DNA of 64,000 nucleotides from Arenibacter hampyeongensis (GCF_002909255.1 NZ_PIOB01000012.1:1-64000); one strand, 5' to 3'. Counted from the first letter of the stretch, positions 43,443 to 51,104 are shown. Made by a program: numbers and translations. The notes: a model not told the origin generated them from the letters alone.

Positions 43443-43955
43443 TTAGTCTGTTAGATTTAAATCTTGTCTTAATTCGTATTCTACTTCATTGTCGTCCACA
43501 TCTGCAATTTTAATAAAGTTAAGTTTCTCAATAAGTTTTATTGCTTTTTCGTTTTGCTTAGTTGTTATAGCCCAAATGCGTTTTAGTCCAATATTATTTA
43601 GTCCAAATTCAATTGCTAATAACATTGCAAAAGTCATAAATCCTTGTCCACGGTATTGAGGTAATAAAACACAACCCAGTTCTCCTTCGCCTTTGTCAAG
43701 TCCACGATAATAACCGCATGTTCCAACAATCTTATTTGTTAATTTGTCTGCAATACCCCAGTGTATTGAATTTCCGTTGCTGTAGTCCACATTTATTTTG
43801 GCTTGCATTTCTATTGCTTGTGTCAATGTTGTAGCTTGAATTGAGTCATAGAATGAAATTTCAATAATGTCATTGATGTCAGAAAATTGAATTTGTCGCA
43901 ACAATATTTTGTCGCCCGAAATACTTGGAAATTTTTCGTATGGTGGAAGTTTCAT
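43443..43955 (-). CDS. GNAT acetyltransferase
   Basis: A 170-residue protein of the RimJ/RimL type: ISGDKILLRQIQFSDINDII, IVGTCGYYRGLDKGEGELGCV, LLPQYRGQGFMTFAMLLAIE (acetyl-CoA loop RGQGFM) and AITTKQNEKAIKLIEKLNF. Cassette gene. Amine substrate unknown. Confidence 0.85.
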   Translation of the reverse strand: MKLPPYEKFPSISGDKILLRQIQFSDINDIIEISFYDSIQATTLTQAIEMQAKINVDYSNGNSIHWGIADKLTNKIVGTCGYYRGLDKGEGELGCVLLPQYRGQGFMTFAMLLAIEFGLNNIGLKRIWAITTKQNEKAIKLIEKLNFIKIADVDDNEVEYELRQDLNLTD

Positions 43956-43986
43956 TTTGTTTGTTGTAGTGTTTGTTCATGCTTAA

Positions 43987-44160
43987 CTCTAACGGTATTG
44001 TGTAAGGTTAGTTGCGTGTTTCAGCAATTAAATTAGGAAATACAAACCGAACCTGCCAGCCGGCAGGCTGGTAGAAAATCCTTCCTGCCACGCTTTTGGG
44101 CGTGGGTAGATTTTCGTAAGTCGGCAGTGACCTAGCAATTAATTATACATGGTGTTGGCA
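43987..44160 (-). repeat. attC-like site, SnoaL lipoprotein cassette
   Basis: 174 bp: left CTAACGGTATTGTGTAAGG, right TTATACATGGTGTTGGCA. AAC/GTT boxes pair, then TGTGTA/TATACA. The loop contains the same CCTGCCAGCCGGCAGGCTGG segment as the site at 35083-35332. The gene stop is 5 bases beyond the right end. Confidence 0.7.
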
Positions 44161-44164
44161 GCAG

Positions 44165-45103
44165 TTATTTTATGTCAGTTCCGAATTTAAGTTGTCTCTC
44201 ATATTCATGGTTGTCAAAATGACCTTTTGATTCTTGGATTAATCCATCTTTATTGACAGTCCATTCCTCAAATCCGTTAATTTTTATTTTGTTTCCAGTT
44301 CCGTTTAGCCCATTATGGGTTCCAGTTAATGTCCAATAGAATCGTTTTTTGTCAGATTTAGTGACTAGACTATCCATTGAAACAATCATATCAGGAAAAG
44401 CGTCCATAAATCCTTTAGCAACATTTGTAATGGCATTTCTACCAACGGCAGGTTCCGCGTCATTCACTTGTAATGAACCGTCTTCAGCATAAAACATAGC
44501 AACAAACTCAGGTCGGTTACTACCCCAGACTTGGGCATAGTTGCGAGCATAGAGATTTAAGTCGAATTCTCTTTCTTCTTCGGGAATCCGGTGAGCGGTC
44601 CATGAAACACTTAACAGTTTCCATTGGTCGATGTCTTTCATCATTATAGCATGATTGACCTCATTGCTACTGGCAACACCGAATTGTGAAATGACGGTAG
44701 GCATTATTACTGATGCCAATCGATCTTCGGTTATATTTATCTTATACGAATTGGCGGATTCTAAAATAGGCTTTGGATCTTTCATATCTCGGATGGTTTG
44801 CAAATACGAGTCAATAGTCATCTCTTTATGCTGCCATTGTCCATCCTTTGGAAACGTATATGCGATAATGGTCTGGTCGAAACTCAGGTCATCCAATTCT
44901 TGAGCATCCCGGTTTCCAACTGCCGCCAAAATGCTTTCCAGTACAGCTTTTATTTCTTTTTCAGATTTACTTGATGTGCTTTCTATTTGGTCTGAAGTAG
45001 TGTTTTCTGAACGTTCTTCTGTGCTTTGTATAGATTGACAACTCACAATCAGCAAGGAAACTAAAAAGGATAATAAAATTTGATTTCTCGTAATATTGTT
45101 CAT
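44165..45103 (-). CDS. two-domain SnoaL-like lipoprotein
   Basis: A 312-residue lipoprotein (lipobox LLIVSC near Cys22). Two NTF2/SnoaL-like alpha+beta modules: about 50-165 (AVLESILAAVGNRDAQELDD, AIMMKDIDQWKLLSVSWTAH) and about 175-305 (PEFVAMFYAEDGSLQVND, GFMDAFPDMIVSMDSLVTK, FYWTLTGTHNGLNGTGNKI). Such folds bind small polyketide-like or unknown ligands. Its C-terminal domain is the paralogue of the truncated gene at 35340-35798. Cassette gene. Confidence 0.75.
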   Translation of the reverse strand: MNNITRNQILLSFLVSLLIVSCQSIQSTEERSENTTSDQIESTSSKSEKEIKAVLESILAAVGNRDAQELDDLSFDQTIIAYTFPKDGQWQHKEMTIDSYLQTIRDMKDPKPILESANSYKINITEDRLASVIMPTVISQFGVASSNEVNHAIMMKDIDQWKLLSVSWTAHRIPEEEREFDLNLYARNYAQVWGSNRPEFVAMFYAEDGSLQVNDAEPAVGRNAITNVAKGFMDAFPDMIVSMDSLVTKSDKKRFYWTLTGTHNGLNGTGNKIKINGFEEWTVNKDGLIQESKGHFDNHEYERQLKFGTDIK

Positions 45104-45123
45104 TTTTCGATTGGTTTAATTGC

Positions 45124-45190
45124 TGGCAACGTTCTGTGTATGGTGTCGTAGCATCCCGCAGGGTATTATGCGCTATACATATTGTTAGCT
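45124..45190 (-). repeat. attC-like site, cyclase cassette (short form)
   Basis: About 67 bp: left CTGGCAACGTTCTGTGTATGG, right CGCTATACATATTGTTAGC. Boxes GCAAC/GTTAGC and TGTGTA/TATACA pair. The TTA stop of the cyclase gene (45185-45187) is inside the right box. Confidence 0.65.
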
Positions 45191-46417
45191 ATATTTTATA
45201 AAATACATTTCCAATTCTCCTTTTCCTTTAGCTTGAATTTTCTCCCTGGTTTCGCAACTGATATCATTTTTGACAAGCTGGTAGGTTGTTTCTGATATAT
45301 TTATTTTGCCAGGCTCTCCTGATGATTCCATCCGACTTGCCGTATTAACCGTATCTCCAAAGAGATCATAGTTAAATTTCTTCTTTCCAACTACGCCAGC
45401 CACTATTGGTCCCGAATGAATCCCAACTCTCATCCTCCATTTTATTTCATGTTTCTTATTTCTCTCCTCCAGATAGGATAGCATCTGTTGTGCAGCTTTA
45501 ATACAATTAATGGCATGATCTTTAACCGCTTCTTCAAGGCCACATGCAGCCATATATGCATCCCCAATTGTTTCAATTTTTTCAACTCCTGCCTCCTCAA
45601 CAATCTCATCGAATCGTCCAAAAATATCATTGAGTTCATTGACCAAAGTGATTGCCGGAATGCTAGCTACCAACTCCGTAAAGCCTTTGAAGTCAGTAAA
45701 CAGAATAGTTACATTTTTGTGCCTTTTGGGCACTGTTTTACCAGTTTCCTTTAGATCTCTTGCCACATTTACAGGAAGAATATTATGCAAAAGATCATCT
45801 GATCTTTTTTGCTCAACCCTCAATGACTCCTCTGATCTATCAATCAGCACAGGCAAAGTCCATGCGATTGTAAGGCAAATCAGTCCAGTTGTGCTGATGT
45901 TAAACATTTGCAGGAAATACGGGTCAAGTACATCATAGTGAGGATTAAATTTGGATTGAAACGTAACCGAAAAAATCAAAGTCAAGACCCCCAGCATGCT
46001 GAAACCAATAGCTAATTTCCTCGCACTTTTGGGGAAAGTCATGTATGGAGTAATTATTATGATGAAACAAATGACCCAAACCCCTGACGAGTAACCCAAC
46101 AAATAAAGAAATAGAATAATTCCAATATAGGACGTAGCGGTAAACCAAGTTGAAGCCAATACCCGCCAACCTTTGCCGTTGAATATTAGAACGAATGAAA
46201 ACATCAATGCTAACAATCCATTGCTTCCGTAAAGTATTGGGGAATCTGTAATGCAAAAAGCGGTAATCATCCACATCACCATGAACAAGATGCCAAGGAT
46301 AGAAGCGATATTTGTTATGCGCAGATACCTATTCTCAGTTATGGAAAACTCCTTATTAGCTCCAATATCAACTATTCTTTGGGAAATTGGAGTTTTGCTT
46401 TTATCACTATTGGGCAT
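45185..46417 (-). CDS. adenylate/guanylate cyclase (class III), membrane-anchored
   Basis: A 410-residue protein. Residues about 25-195 have six hydrophobic segments; residues about 225-405 form a class III cyclase catalytic domain: NVTILFTDFKGFTELVAS (metal Asp), KIETIGDAYMAACGL, WRMRVGIHSGPIVAGVVGKKKFNYDLFGDTVNTASRME. The substrate-specifying positions cannot be resolved between ATP and GTP by eye. It probably makes a cyclic nucleotide at the membrane, possibly sensed by Crp/Fnr-type proteins such as the one at 50145. Confidence 0.85.
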   Translation of the reverse strand: MPNSDKSKTPISQRIVDIGANKEFSITENRYLRITNIASILGILFMVMWMITAFCITDSPILYGSNGLLALMFSFVLIFNGKGWRVLASTWFTATSYIGIILFLYLLGYSSGVWVICFIIIITPYMTFPKSARKLAIGFSMLGVLTLIFSVTFQSKFNPHYDVLDPYFLQMFNISTTGLICLTIAWTLPVLIDRSEESLRVEQKRSDDLLHNILPVNVARDLKETGKTVPKRHKNVTILFTDFKGFTELVASIPAITLVNELNDIFGRFDEIVEEAGVEKIETIGDAYMAACGLEEAVKDHAINCIKAAQQMLSYLEERNKKHEIKWRMRVGIHSGPIVAGVVGKKKFNYDLFGDTVNTASRMESSGEPGKINISETTYQLVKNDISCETREKIQAKGKGELEMYFIKYS

Positions 46418-46465
46418 TATGTTCTAATTGTTTTTATCTAAATAGTTGACTACTTTCAAATTATA

Positions 46466-46787
46466 GCTAACGCAGCGCTATGTACGACATCTGCGACAGC
46501 AGTGGGCGGGTTGTAGCGTTGGTGGGCAATTTTATGGAAATATAGTGAAAACATTTTTTGGTTTTCGCCTGTATTGGGAATAAAATGTGGCGGTCCTTCC
46601 GAGCGCAGCGAACACATGAACACATTAAACAATGGACATGGCACGTATAAATTACATACCTGCCTGCCGGTAGGCAGGTAGCCATTGATATGTTGCGCTG
46701 ATTTCTTCCGTTAAGCGTCGTTCGTAGAAAAAGTACTCATATCCTACGGTTTTATGTGATCTGACATAGCGCTGCGATGATGTTGCA
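46466..46787 (-). repeat. attC-like site X2 (long), inside array
   Basis: Left GCTAAC followed by GCAGCGCTATGT (46472-46483); right ACATAGCGCTGC (46764-46775) followed by GATGATGTTGC. The 12-bp arms are perfect inverted repeats; after them the right arm adds GATGAT before GTTGC, so the boxes AAC/GTT pair with six extrahelical bases on one side. It contains a TACCTGCCT/AGGCAGGTA palindrome (46657-46680) absent from X1. It is about 320 bp. Confidence 0.65.
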
Positions 46788-46890
46788 TTTCCCTTTGTGC
46801 GGGCGACATCTACGATAGTAGTGGGCGAGTTGGGGCGTTGGCAAACGAGATGTAGCACATAGGGTCGACGTAGGAGAATGCAACATCATC
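46776..46890 (-). repeat. 115-bp element Y2 (identical to candidate attI), gene-less segment
   Basis: All 115 bases equal those of 50944-51058. Terminal inverted repeats GATGATGTTGCATT (46776-46789) and AATGCAACATCATC (46877-46890). It sits between X2 and the next attC-like site and holds no gene. Confidence 0.85.
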
Positions 46891-47018
46891 GGTTTTGTGT
46901 ATGGTTAGTTGCGTGTTTCAGCAACTAATTTAGTAAACAAAAACGAACGCGAGAAAATTCCGAAGGAATTTTCCAAATGAGCACTTGCCAAAGCAATTAA
47001 TTATACACGGTGTTGTGT
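46879..47018 (-). repeat. attC-like site after Y2
   Basis: 140 bp: left TGCAAC then ATCATCGGTTTTGTGTATGG, right TTATACACGGTGTTGTGT. Boxes GCAAC/GTTGT and TGTGTAT/ATACAC pair; the apical hairpin GAAAATTCC/GGAATTTTC is at 46953-46973. The segment to its right (47019-47094) has no gene, so this may be a gene-less cassette. Confidence 0.75.
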
Positions 47019-47094
47019 GCAGTTTTTATTCCTCCACTTTTTTGTCAAAGGAAATTATGGCTAGCGAGGGGTAAATTAGTTATTATTTTCGATT

Positions 47095-47171
47095 TGGAAC
47101 TGACGATATCAATTGCGAGTGAATTAGGACGTAGTCGAATGAGCCGTAATTGCGGTTATATATTGTTGGCA
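47095..47171 (-). repeat. attC-like site, GNAT cassette
   Basis: About 77 bp: left TTTGGAACTGACGATATC, right GCGGTTATATATTGTTGGC. Boxes AAC/GTT; inner pairing is weaker (ATAT/ATAT and AATTGCG/CGTAATT). The GNAT stop (47156-47158) lies inside. It is a short-form site. Confidence 0.5.
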
Positions 47172-47629
47172 TTAGTTTTTTCTTTATCTAGATAAACATT
47201 CGGATTAAATTTTTCCATATAGATTTCTGGGTTGGGTAGTTTTGTAAATCCGTATTTTTCATAGAGCCATTCTGCTGTGCTTGTCAATAAAATCCAACGT
47301 CTTAAATCTTGTAAATGTTTATGTTCCATAATTGTTTCCATAAGCCATTTACTCAACCCAAGTCCTCGATATTCTTTTAAAATAAAAATATCTCCAAGAT
47401 ATGCGATAGTAGAAAAGTCTGAAATAACTCTTGCATAACCAATTAATTTTGAGTCAAGATACATTCCGAAATTCAAGGAATTATTTATTGATTTTTTTAC
47501 CTTATCAAAGGGAATTCCATTACTCCATCCCGATTCGTTGGTCAAAAAATTGTGAATTGATGAAATGTCCAATTTTTTTCTGTCGGTTGAAATCAGATAT
47601 TCGTTTTTATATTTTTCTACATTCTCCAA
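47156..47629 (-). CDS. GNAT acetyltransferase
   Basis: A 157-residue protein: YARVISDFSTIAYLGDIFIL and KEYRGLGLSKWLMETIMEH (acetyl-CoA loop RGLGLS), ending STAEWLYEKYGFTKLPNP. C-terminal NANNI and TAA come from the attC-like element 47095-47171. It is the last gene of a six-gene minus-strand run (50708 to 47156) without internal attC-like sites. Confidence 0.8.
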   Translation of the reverse strand: MENVEKYKNEYLISTDRKKLDISSIHNFLTNESGWSNGIPFDKVKKSINNSLNFGMYLDSKLIGYARVISDFSTIAYLGDIFILKEYRGLGLSKWLMETIMEHKHLQDLRRWILLTSTAEWLYEKYGFTKLPNPEIYMEKFNPNVYLDKEKTNANNI

Positions 47630-47689
47630 TTTAGTTCGAGTTTCTTAAATTAATACCAGCTATAGTATATATATGATGTTTTTTTTCTT

Positions 47690-48427
47690 CTATTCTACTA
47701 ATTCCATTAGCATTTTTCTGCTTTCAAAATCAATTGCTTGGATAAGTACTTTTCTTGTTGATGTATCTATGTAATATGTGCTTATAGCAGCGTTGTTTGA
47801 AATGTCATCTGTAGTTTCAACTTTCCAAACTTGTCTCTTCTTTCCATTGAAACTGATAGTGGTCTGTTCTGTATTTTTTATTGTTGCTGTAATTACTCCA
47901 ATTTTAGAGGCGGGGTTATAGTCAAAAATAGAAATAGTGCTTGAATATCTATCTTTTAATGGAAGGAATCTTATTAATTCAGGGTAGAAATTACTGTCAA
48001 AAAAAGGCTTGTCGACTTCTTCAGAAATTTGTGTTTTAATTTCTGTTTGTTTATCAAAATAATAGCCTGTAATTTTTTCTCCAAATTTCAATACCATATC
48101 TCTTTGTTGGTTATAGGAAGAATGATATATGGGTTTAAAGTTGAGTGTTTCAACGATTGTACTGTCAATCCATTCAGTAGGAGACTGTTTCATATTGACT
48201 ATTGTTATAATGAATATCCGCTCTTTTTCTTTCTGAATTTTAGTTTGCACATTTCCTATTTCTACTTTAAGAGAATCTTTACGCATAAACCAAGTCATTT
48301 CCGAAGTTTCGGACTTGATAAGATTTTTGTTAGCTGGATTATTTAATGGACTTAATAGTGATTCCTGACTAAATACCTGAACAGAGGCTCCAAAAATGAA
48401 CAGTAAAATGTAATGTGTTTTTTTCAT
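47690..48427 (-). CDS. secreted DUF3108-like protein, hypothetical
   Basis: A 245-residue protein with a signal peptide (about 1-20, ending VFSQ). Predicted beta-rich, with LETTEDISN-like strands and AISTYYIDTSTRKVLIQAIDF near the end, as in DUF3108-type periplasmic proteins that resemble a lipoprotein-carrier fold. No function. Start overlaps the upstream gene by 4 bases (48424-48427). Confidence 0.6.
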   Translation of the reverse strand: MKKTHYILLFIFGASVQVFSQESLLSPLNNPANKNLIKSETSEMTWFMRKDSLKVEIGNVQTKIQKEKERIFIITIVNMKQSPTEWIDSTIVETLNFKPIYHSSYNQQRDMVLKFGEKITGYYFDKQTEIKTQISEEVDKPFFDSNFYPELIRFLPLKDRYSSTISIFDYNPASKIGVITATIKNTEQTTISFNGKKRQVWKVETTDDISNNAAISTYYIDTSTRKVLIQAIDFESRKMLMELVE

Positions 48428-48831
48428 TTGTTTAAGTTTTCGGTTCCGACTTTAATTGGATTGGTTAGAAATACATAAGCAAAGCATAAAGCTAGAATAG
48501 TGTATATAACTGTAAGTGAAATTATAACTTCCGTATGTCCTTTGATTCCGAATACAATTTTCAATAAAGCGATTGCCCCAACACCAAAATGCATAAAATT
48601 TCCAATCGCCATAGGCCTGTTATAAATTCCTCCAATTAATGTCCCTTTCGCCATCCAATTCATAATTCCAAATCCAAGATAGAGTGAGCCTAATAATTGA
48701 AGGAGAAGATATAAAATGGGGTTTGAACCCATATCTAAATATATGAATATTTCATTTGGCAAAAAGGATAAACCAATTCCCATCAGTCCCAAAAAAAATG
48801 CGCTTGCTGTCAATAAAATTTTTGTATTCAA
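48424..48831 (-). CDS. small membrane protein, hypothetical
   Basis: A 135-residue protein with four hydrophobic helices (about 5-25, 37-55, 72-92, 102-122). No family recognised. It is translationally coupled with 47690 (ATGA-type overlap) and lies in the six-gene unit. No function assigned. Confidence 0.6.
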   Translation of the reverse strand: MNTKILLTASAFFLGLMGIGLSFLPNEIFIYLDMGSNPILYLLLQLLGSLYLGFGIMNWMAKGTLIGGIYNRPMAIGNFMHFGVGAIALLKIVFGIKGHTEVIISLTVIYTILALCFAYVFLTNPIKVGTENLNK

Positions 48832-48911
48832 ATTAGTTGTTTTAAATGTTTATATGTTATAGGTGATTTCAACTCGGATTTTGTTACAAATAAATGCCAA
48901 CTCTTTTTTTT

Positions 48912-49604
48912 CTAACGGATTTCTGTTTTTATGAATTTAAAACCAATTATCAATAACCATATAAGCCAAAGTGTACTACCTAAAAATCCTGCGATATTCC
49001 ATACAGGGAAATTTGGAATCACTGTTGAGAATAACCCTGCTTGTGCAAATAAATAAATAATTGACGCGGCATATCCAAGCCATATAATCCACTTTGGGAA
49101 GAGTTTGAGTTTTTCAAACGCAGAGGTTATCATAACTGTCCAACCAATCGTAAATAACTGTCCGATGTGTTCGCCTAAAATGATTCCTCCATATTGGTGA
49201 ACTACTTTAAACGCAACAGTTACCGCTTCTTTTGTCATCTCGTTACCAAGCACAAAATCTTTGGCTAAAACAGGTACAACGAAGGTCCAGCGCAATAATC
49301 CTAATACTTGAACCATTAAGCCAATGACACCAAGGATTGTTGCCCATCTTACAAAGTAAAATTTAGATTCTAACTTTTGGCCTATTAAAATACAAGCTTC
49401 CAATATAGGTAGACCTAATATTGCAAAAGCCCACCAAGTCCATATTAAAGTGTTACCACCATTATAAAATTTCACTAAAATAGTGCCTGTATCTTGCCTT
49501 AATATGGTTGGATATTCAAATATCATTGTCAAGATAGTATAGGGAACGAAAATGCCGATGACTCCAACAATCAGTAAGATTCCAATAGTTTTTTCAGTTT
49601 TCAT
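48912..49604 (-). CDS. DUF4386 family membrane protein
   Basis: A 230-residue inner-membrane protein with six to seven helices (about 7-30, 55-75, 85-105, 140-160, 165-180, 195-225). The pattern RWATILGVIGLMVQVLGLLR and RWTFVVPVLAKDFV with FKVVHQYGGIILGEHIGQL fits DUF4386. Function unknown. Second gene after the barrel, 6-base gap. Confidence 0.7.
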   Translation of the reverse strand: MKTEKTIGILLIVGVIGIFVPYTILTMIFEYPTILRQDTGTILVKFYNGGNTLIWTWWAFAILGLPILEACILIGQKLESKFYFVRWATILGVIGLMVQVLGLLRWTFVVPVLAKDFVLGNEMTKEAVTVAFKVVHQYGGIILGEHIGQLFTIGWTVMITSAFEKLKLFPKWIIWLGYAASIIYLFAQAGLFSTVIPNFPVWNIAGFLGSTLWLIWLLIIGFKFIKTEIR

Positions 49605-49610
49605 TATCGT

Positions 49611-50066
49611 TTAGAATTTGAATGAATAACTGATACTTGGTGTTGGGTTAATTTTTAAATCCTTTCCTTCAGCTGTTAGTGCAATTACACCTATACGAAA
49701 GTTTAAGCCTTTCCAAACATACCAACGAAAACCTGCTTCTACTCCCAAGGCATTTTCGTTTTTGTAATCTCTTGTCGTCCCTCTCAAATAAGATAGTCCG
49801 CCGTAAAAAGAGGATGGAATTTCTTTTTCATCAACAGGAAGAAACCAATAGCTTATGCCTGCTTTTAAAAATTCGGTGGTTACACCACTTTCAAAATTGG
49901 TAGGATAATAACCTGCGTGAATTGAAAATTGATGGTGTTGGTACTCTAATCCAATAGATGGGTTTCTAAATCCATTGATGCTCAATTGATTTTTAGGAAA
50001 TTTACTTTGAGCGAATGTTGTGCCTGCTATTAAAAGCAACACAACTAATAAAACATTTTTTTGCAT
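49611..50066 (-). CDS. secreted beta-barrel-like outer-membrane protein
   Basis: A 151-residue protein; signal peptide about 1-20 (ending TTFAQ). The mature part has eight short amphipathic strands (NQLSINGFRNPSIGLEYQ, SIHAGYYPTNF, FRWYVWKGLNFRIGVI) and ends SYSFKF, a typical outer-membrane C-terminus with aromatic residue. A Crp/Fnr gene lies upstream, with a palindrome between them. Confidence 0.65.
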   Translation of the reverse strand: MQKNVLLVVLLLIAGTTFAQSKFPKNQLSINGFRNPSIGLEYQHHQFSIHAGYYPTNFESGVTTEFLKAGISYWFLPVDEKEIPSSFYGGLSYLRGTTRDYKNENALGVEAGFRWYVWKGLNFRIGVIALTAEGKDLKINPTPSISYSFKF

Positions 50067-50119
50067 ATCTTTTTATTTAAAATGATGATGCAAAATTGCT
50101 TCAAGTAATATTGTTTTTA

Positions 50120-50135
50120 TTGGACAAATGTCCAA
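50120..50135. promoter_or_regulatory. 16-bp palindrome between Crp/Fnr gene and barrel gene
   Basis: TTGGACAAATGTCCAA: arms TTGGACA and TGTCCAA are perfect complements around AA. It is 53 bases upstream of the barrel gene start, in the 78-base gap after the Crp/Fnr gene. This length and symmetry suit a Crp/Fnr-type dimer site, so it may control the operon (inference). Confidence 0.55.
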
Positions 50136-50144
50136 AACTACTTT

Positions 50145-50708
50145 TCAGCAAATATTTTTTCTTAATCTACTCAAATGTCTTTGTGTAATTCCCATCATCG
50201 ATGCGATGTATTGCAAAGGTATTTGCTGTAAAATTTCAGGTTCTTCTTCCATTAGTTTTTTATAACGCTCGTCCGCCGTAAGCGTCAGTAGGTCAAACTT
50301 GCTTTTGTCGATACAGCAAATTTGCCATTCTATAAGGCCAATATAAAATTCCTTAAATGCAGGAACTTCATTTTGCAGTTTAACTACATTTTTTTTGTCA
50401 ATAATCCACAAGGTAGCTTTTGTTAAGGCTCTTATATTTTCCCTTGAAGGTATTTCTCTCAAATAACTTAAAAGTGATCCGACAAAAGAGTTTTGAAGTG
50501 CAATGTAGGTAGTACGTTCTTCTCCTTTTGATAAGGAATAATATTGAAAAGAACCTTCATCAATAAATGCGAGTTGATTGGTTATTTTTCCCTCTTTAAC
50601 AAAAAAATCACCTTTATTATATCGTTTGCAATGAAAAACGTTGGTTATTTTTTCAACGTCAATTGAGCTGAACCCAGATTGAATGAAGTATGTTTTTAAT
50701 TTTTCCAA
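50145..50708 (-). CDS. Crp/Fnr family transcriptional regulator
   Basis: A 187-residue protein: cNMP-binding-like beta-roll (about 15-110; GDFFVKEGKITNQLAFIDEG) and a C-terminal HTH (about 150-185; PLQYIASMMGITQRHLSRLRK). The nearest gene to the recombinase, first of the six-gene run to 47156. It may regulate the barrel gene through the palindrome at 50120-50135. Confidence 0.8.
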   Translation of the reverse strand: MEKLKTYFIQSGFSSIDVEKITNVFHCKRYNKGDFFVKEGKITNQLAFIDEGSFQYYSLSKGEERTTYIALQNSFVGSLLSYLREIPSRENIRALTKATLWIIDKKNVVKLQNEVPAFKEFYIGLIEWQICCIDKSKFDLLTLTADERYKKLMEEEPEILQQIPLQYIASMMGITQRHLSRLRKNIC

Positions 50709-50735
50709 AGTCTGTGGTGATTATCGTTTAAATTG

Positions 50736-50955
50736 CTCACAACGCAGCGCTATGTGTAGTCCGCGATATTTTATGGAAATATAGTGAAAACCTTTTTTGG
50801 TTTTCGACGGTATTGGGAATAAAATGTGGCGGTCCAGATTACATATAGTGACTTGATATGTTGGGTTGGTTTCTTCCGTTAAGCGTCGTTCTAAGAAAAA
50901 GTACCCTTATCCTACGGTTTTATGTGATCTGACATAGCGTTGCGATGATGTTGCA
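50736..50955 (-). repeat. attC-like site X1, adjacent to candidate attI
   Basis: Left CTCACAAC then GCAGCGCTATGT (50744-50755), right ACATAGCGTTGC (50932-50943) then GATGATGTTGCA; 11 of 12 arm bases pair. It is homologous to X2 but shorter (220 bp), lacking about 45 bases near the left arm and the palindrome insert. Confidence 0.65.
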
Positions 50956-51058
50956 TTTCCCTTTGTGCGGGCGACATCTACGATAGTAGTGGGCGAGTTG
51001 GGGCGTTGGCAAACGAGATGTAGCACATAGGGTCGACGTAGGAGAATGCAACATCATC
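50944..51058 (+). repeat. 115-bp element Y1, candidate attI
   Basis: It has perfect 14-bp terminal inverted repeats: GATGATGTTGCATT (50944-50957) and AATGCAACATCATC (51045-51058). It is GC-richer than the surroundings, and lies directly between the array and the recombinase start (149 bases downstream). This is where a classical integron has attI. It is identical to Y2 at 46776-46890. Confidence 0.7.
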
Positions 51059-51071
51059 ACATATATATGTG
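51058..51071. promoter_or_regulatory. 14-bp palindrome upstream of the recombinase
   Basis: CACATATATATGTG is a perfect palindrome at the right edge of Y1, 136 bases upstream of the recombinase ATG. It may be an operator controlling recombinase expression; the regulator is unknown. Confidence 0.4.
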
Positions 51072-51104
51072 TAATTAAAGGTTAAGATATAAAAATAAGC
51101 TATT

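Noticed and set aside
46456-46858. Three overlapping minus-strand ORFs (62-72 residues)
   Set aside because: They arise from X2 and Y2 repeat sequence and overlap each other in different frames; no protein features.
30720-51058. CRISPR array or transposon arrays as the source of the repeats
   Set aside because: Spacing is kilobase scale and irregular, each repeat is 56-320 bp with a folded structure, and no transposase, Cas gene or terminal repeats of the whole region are present.
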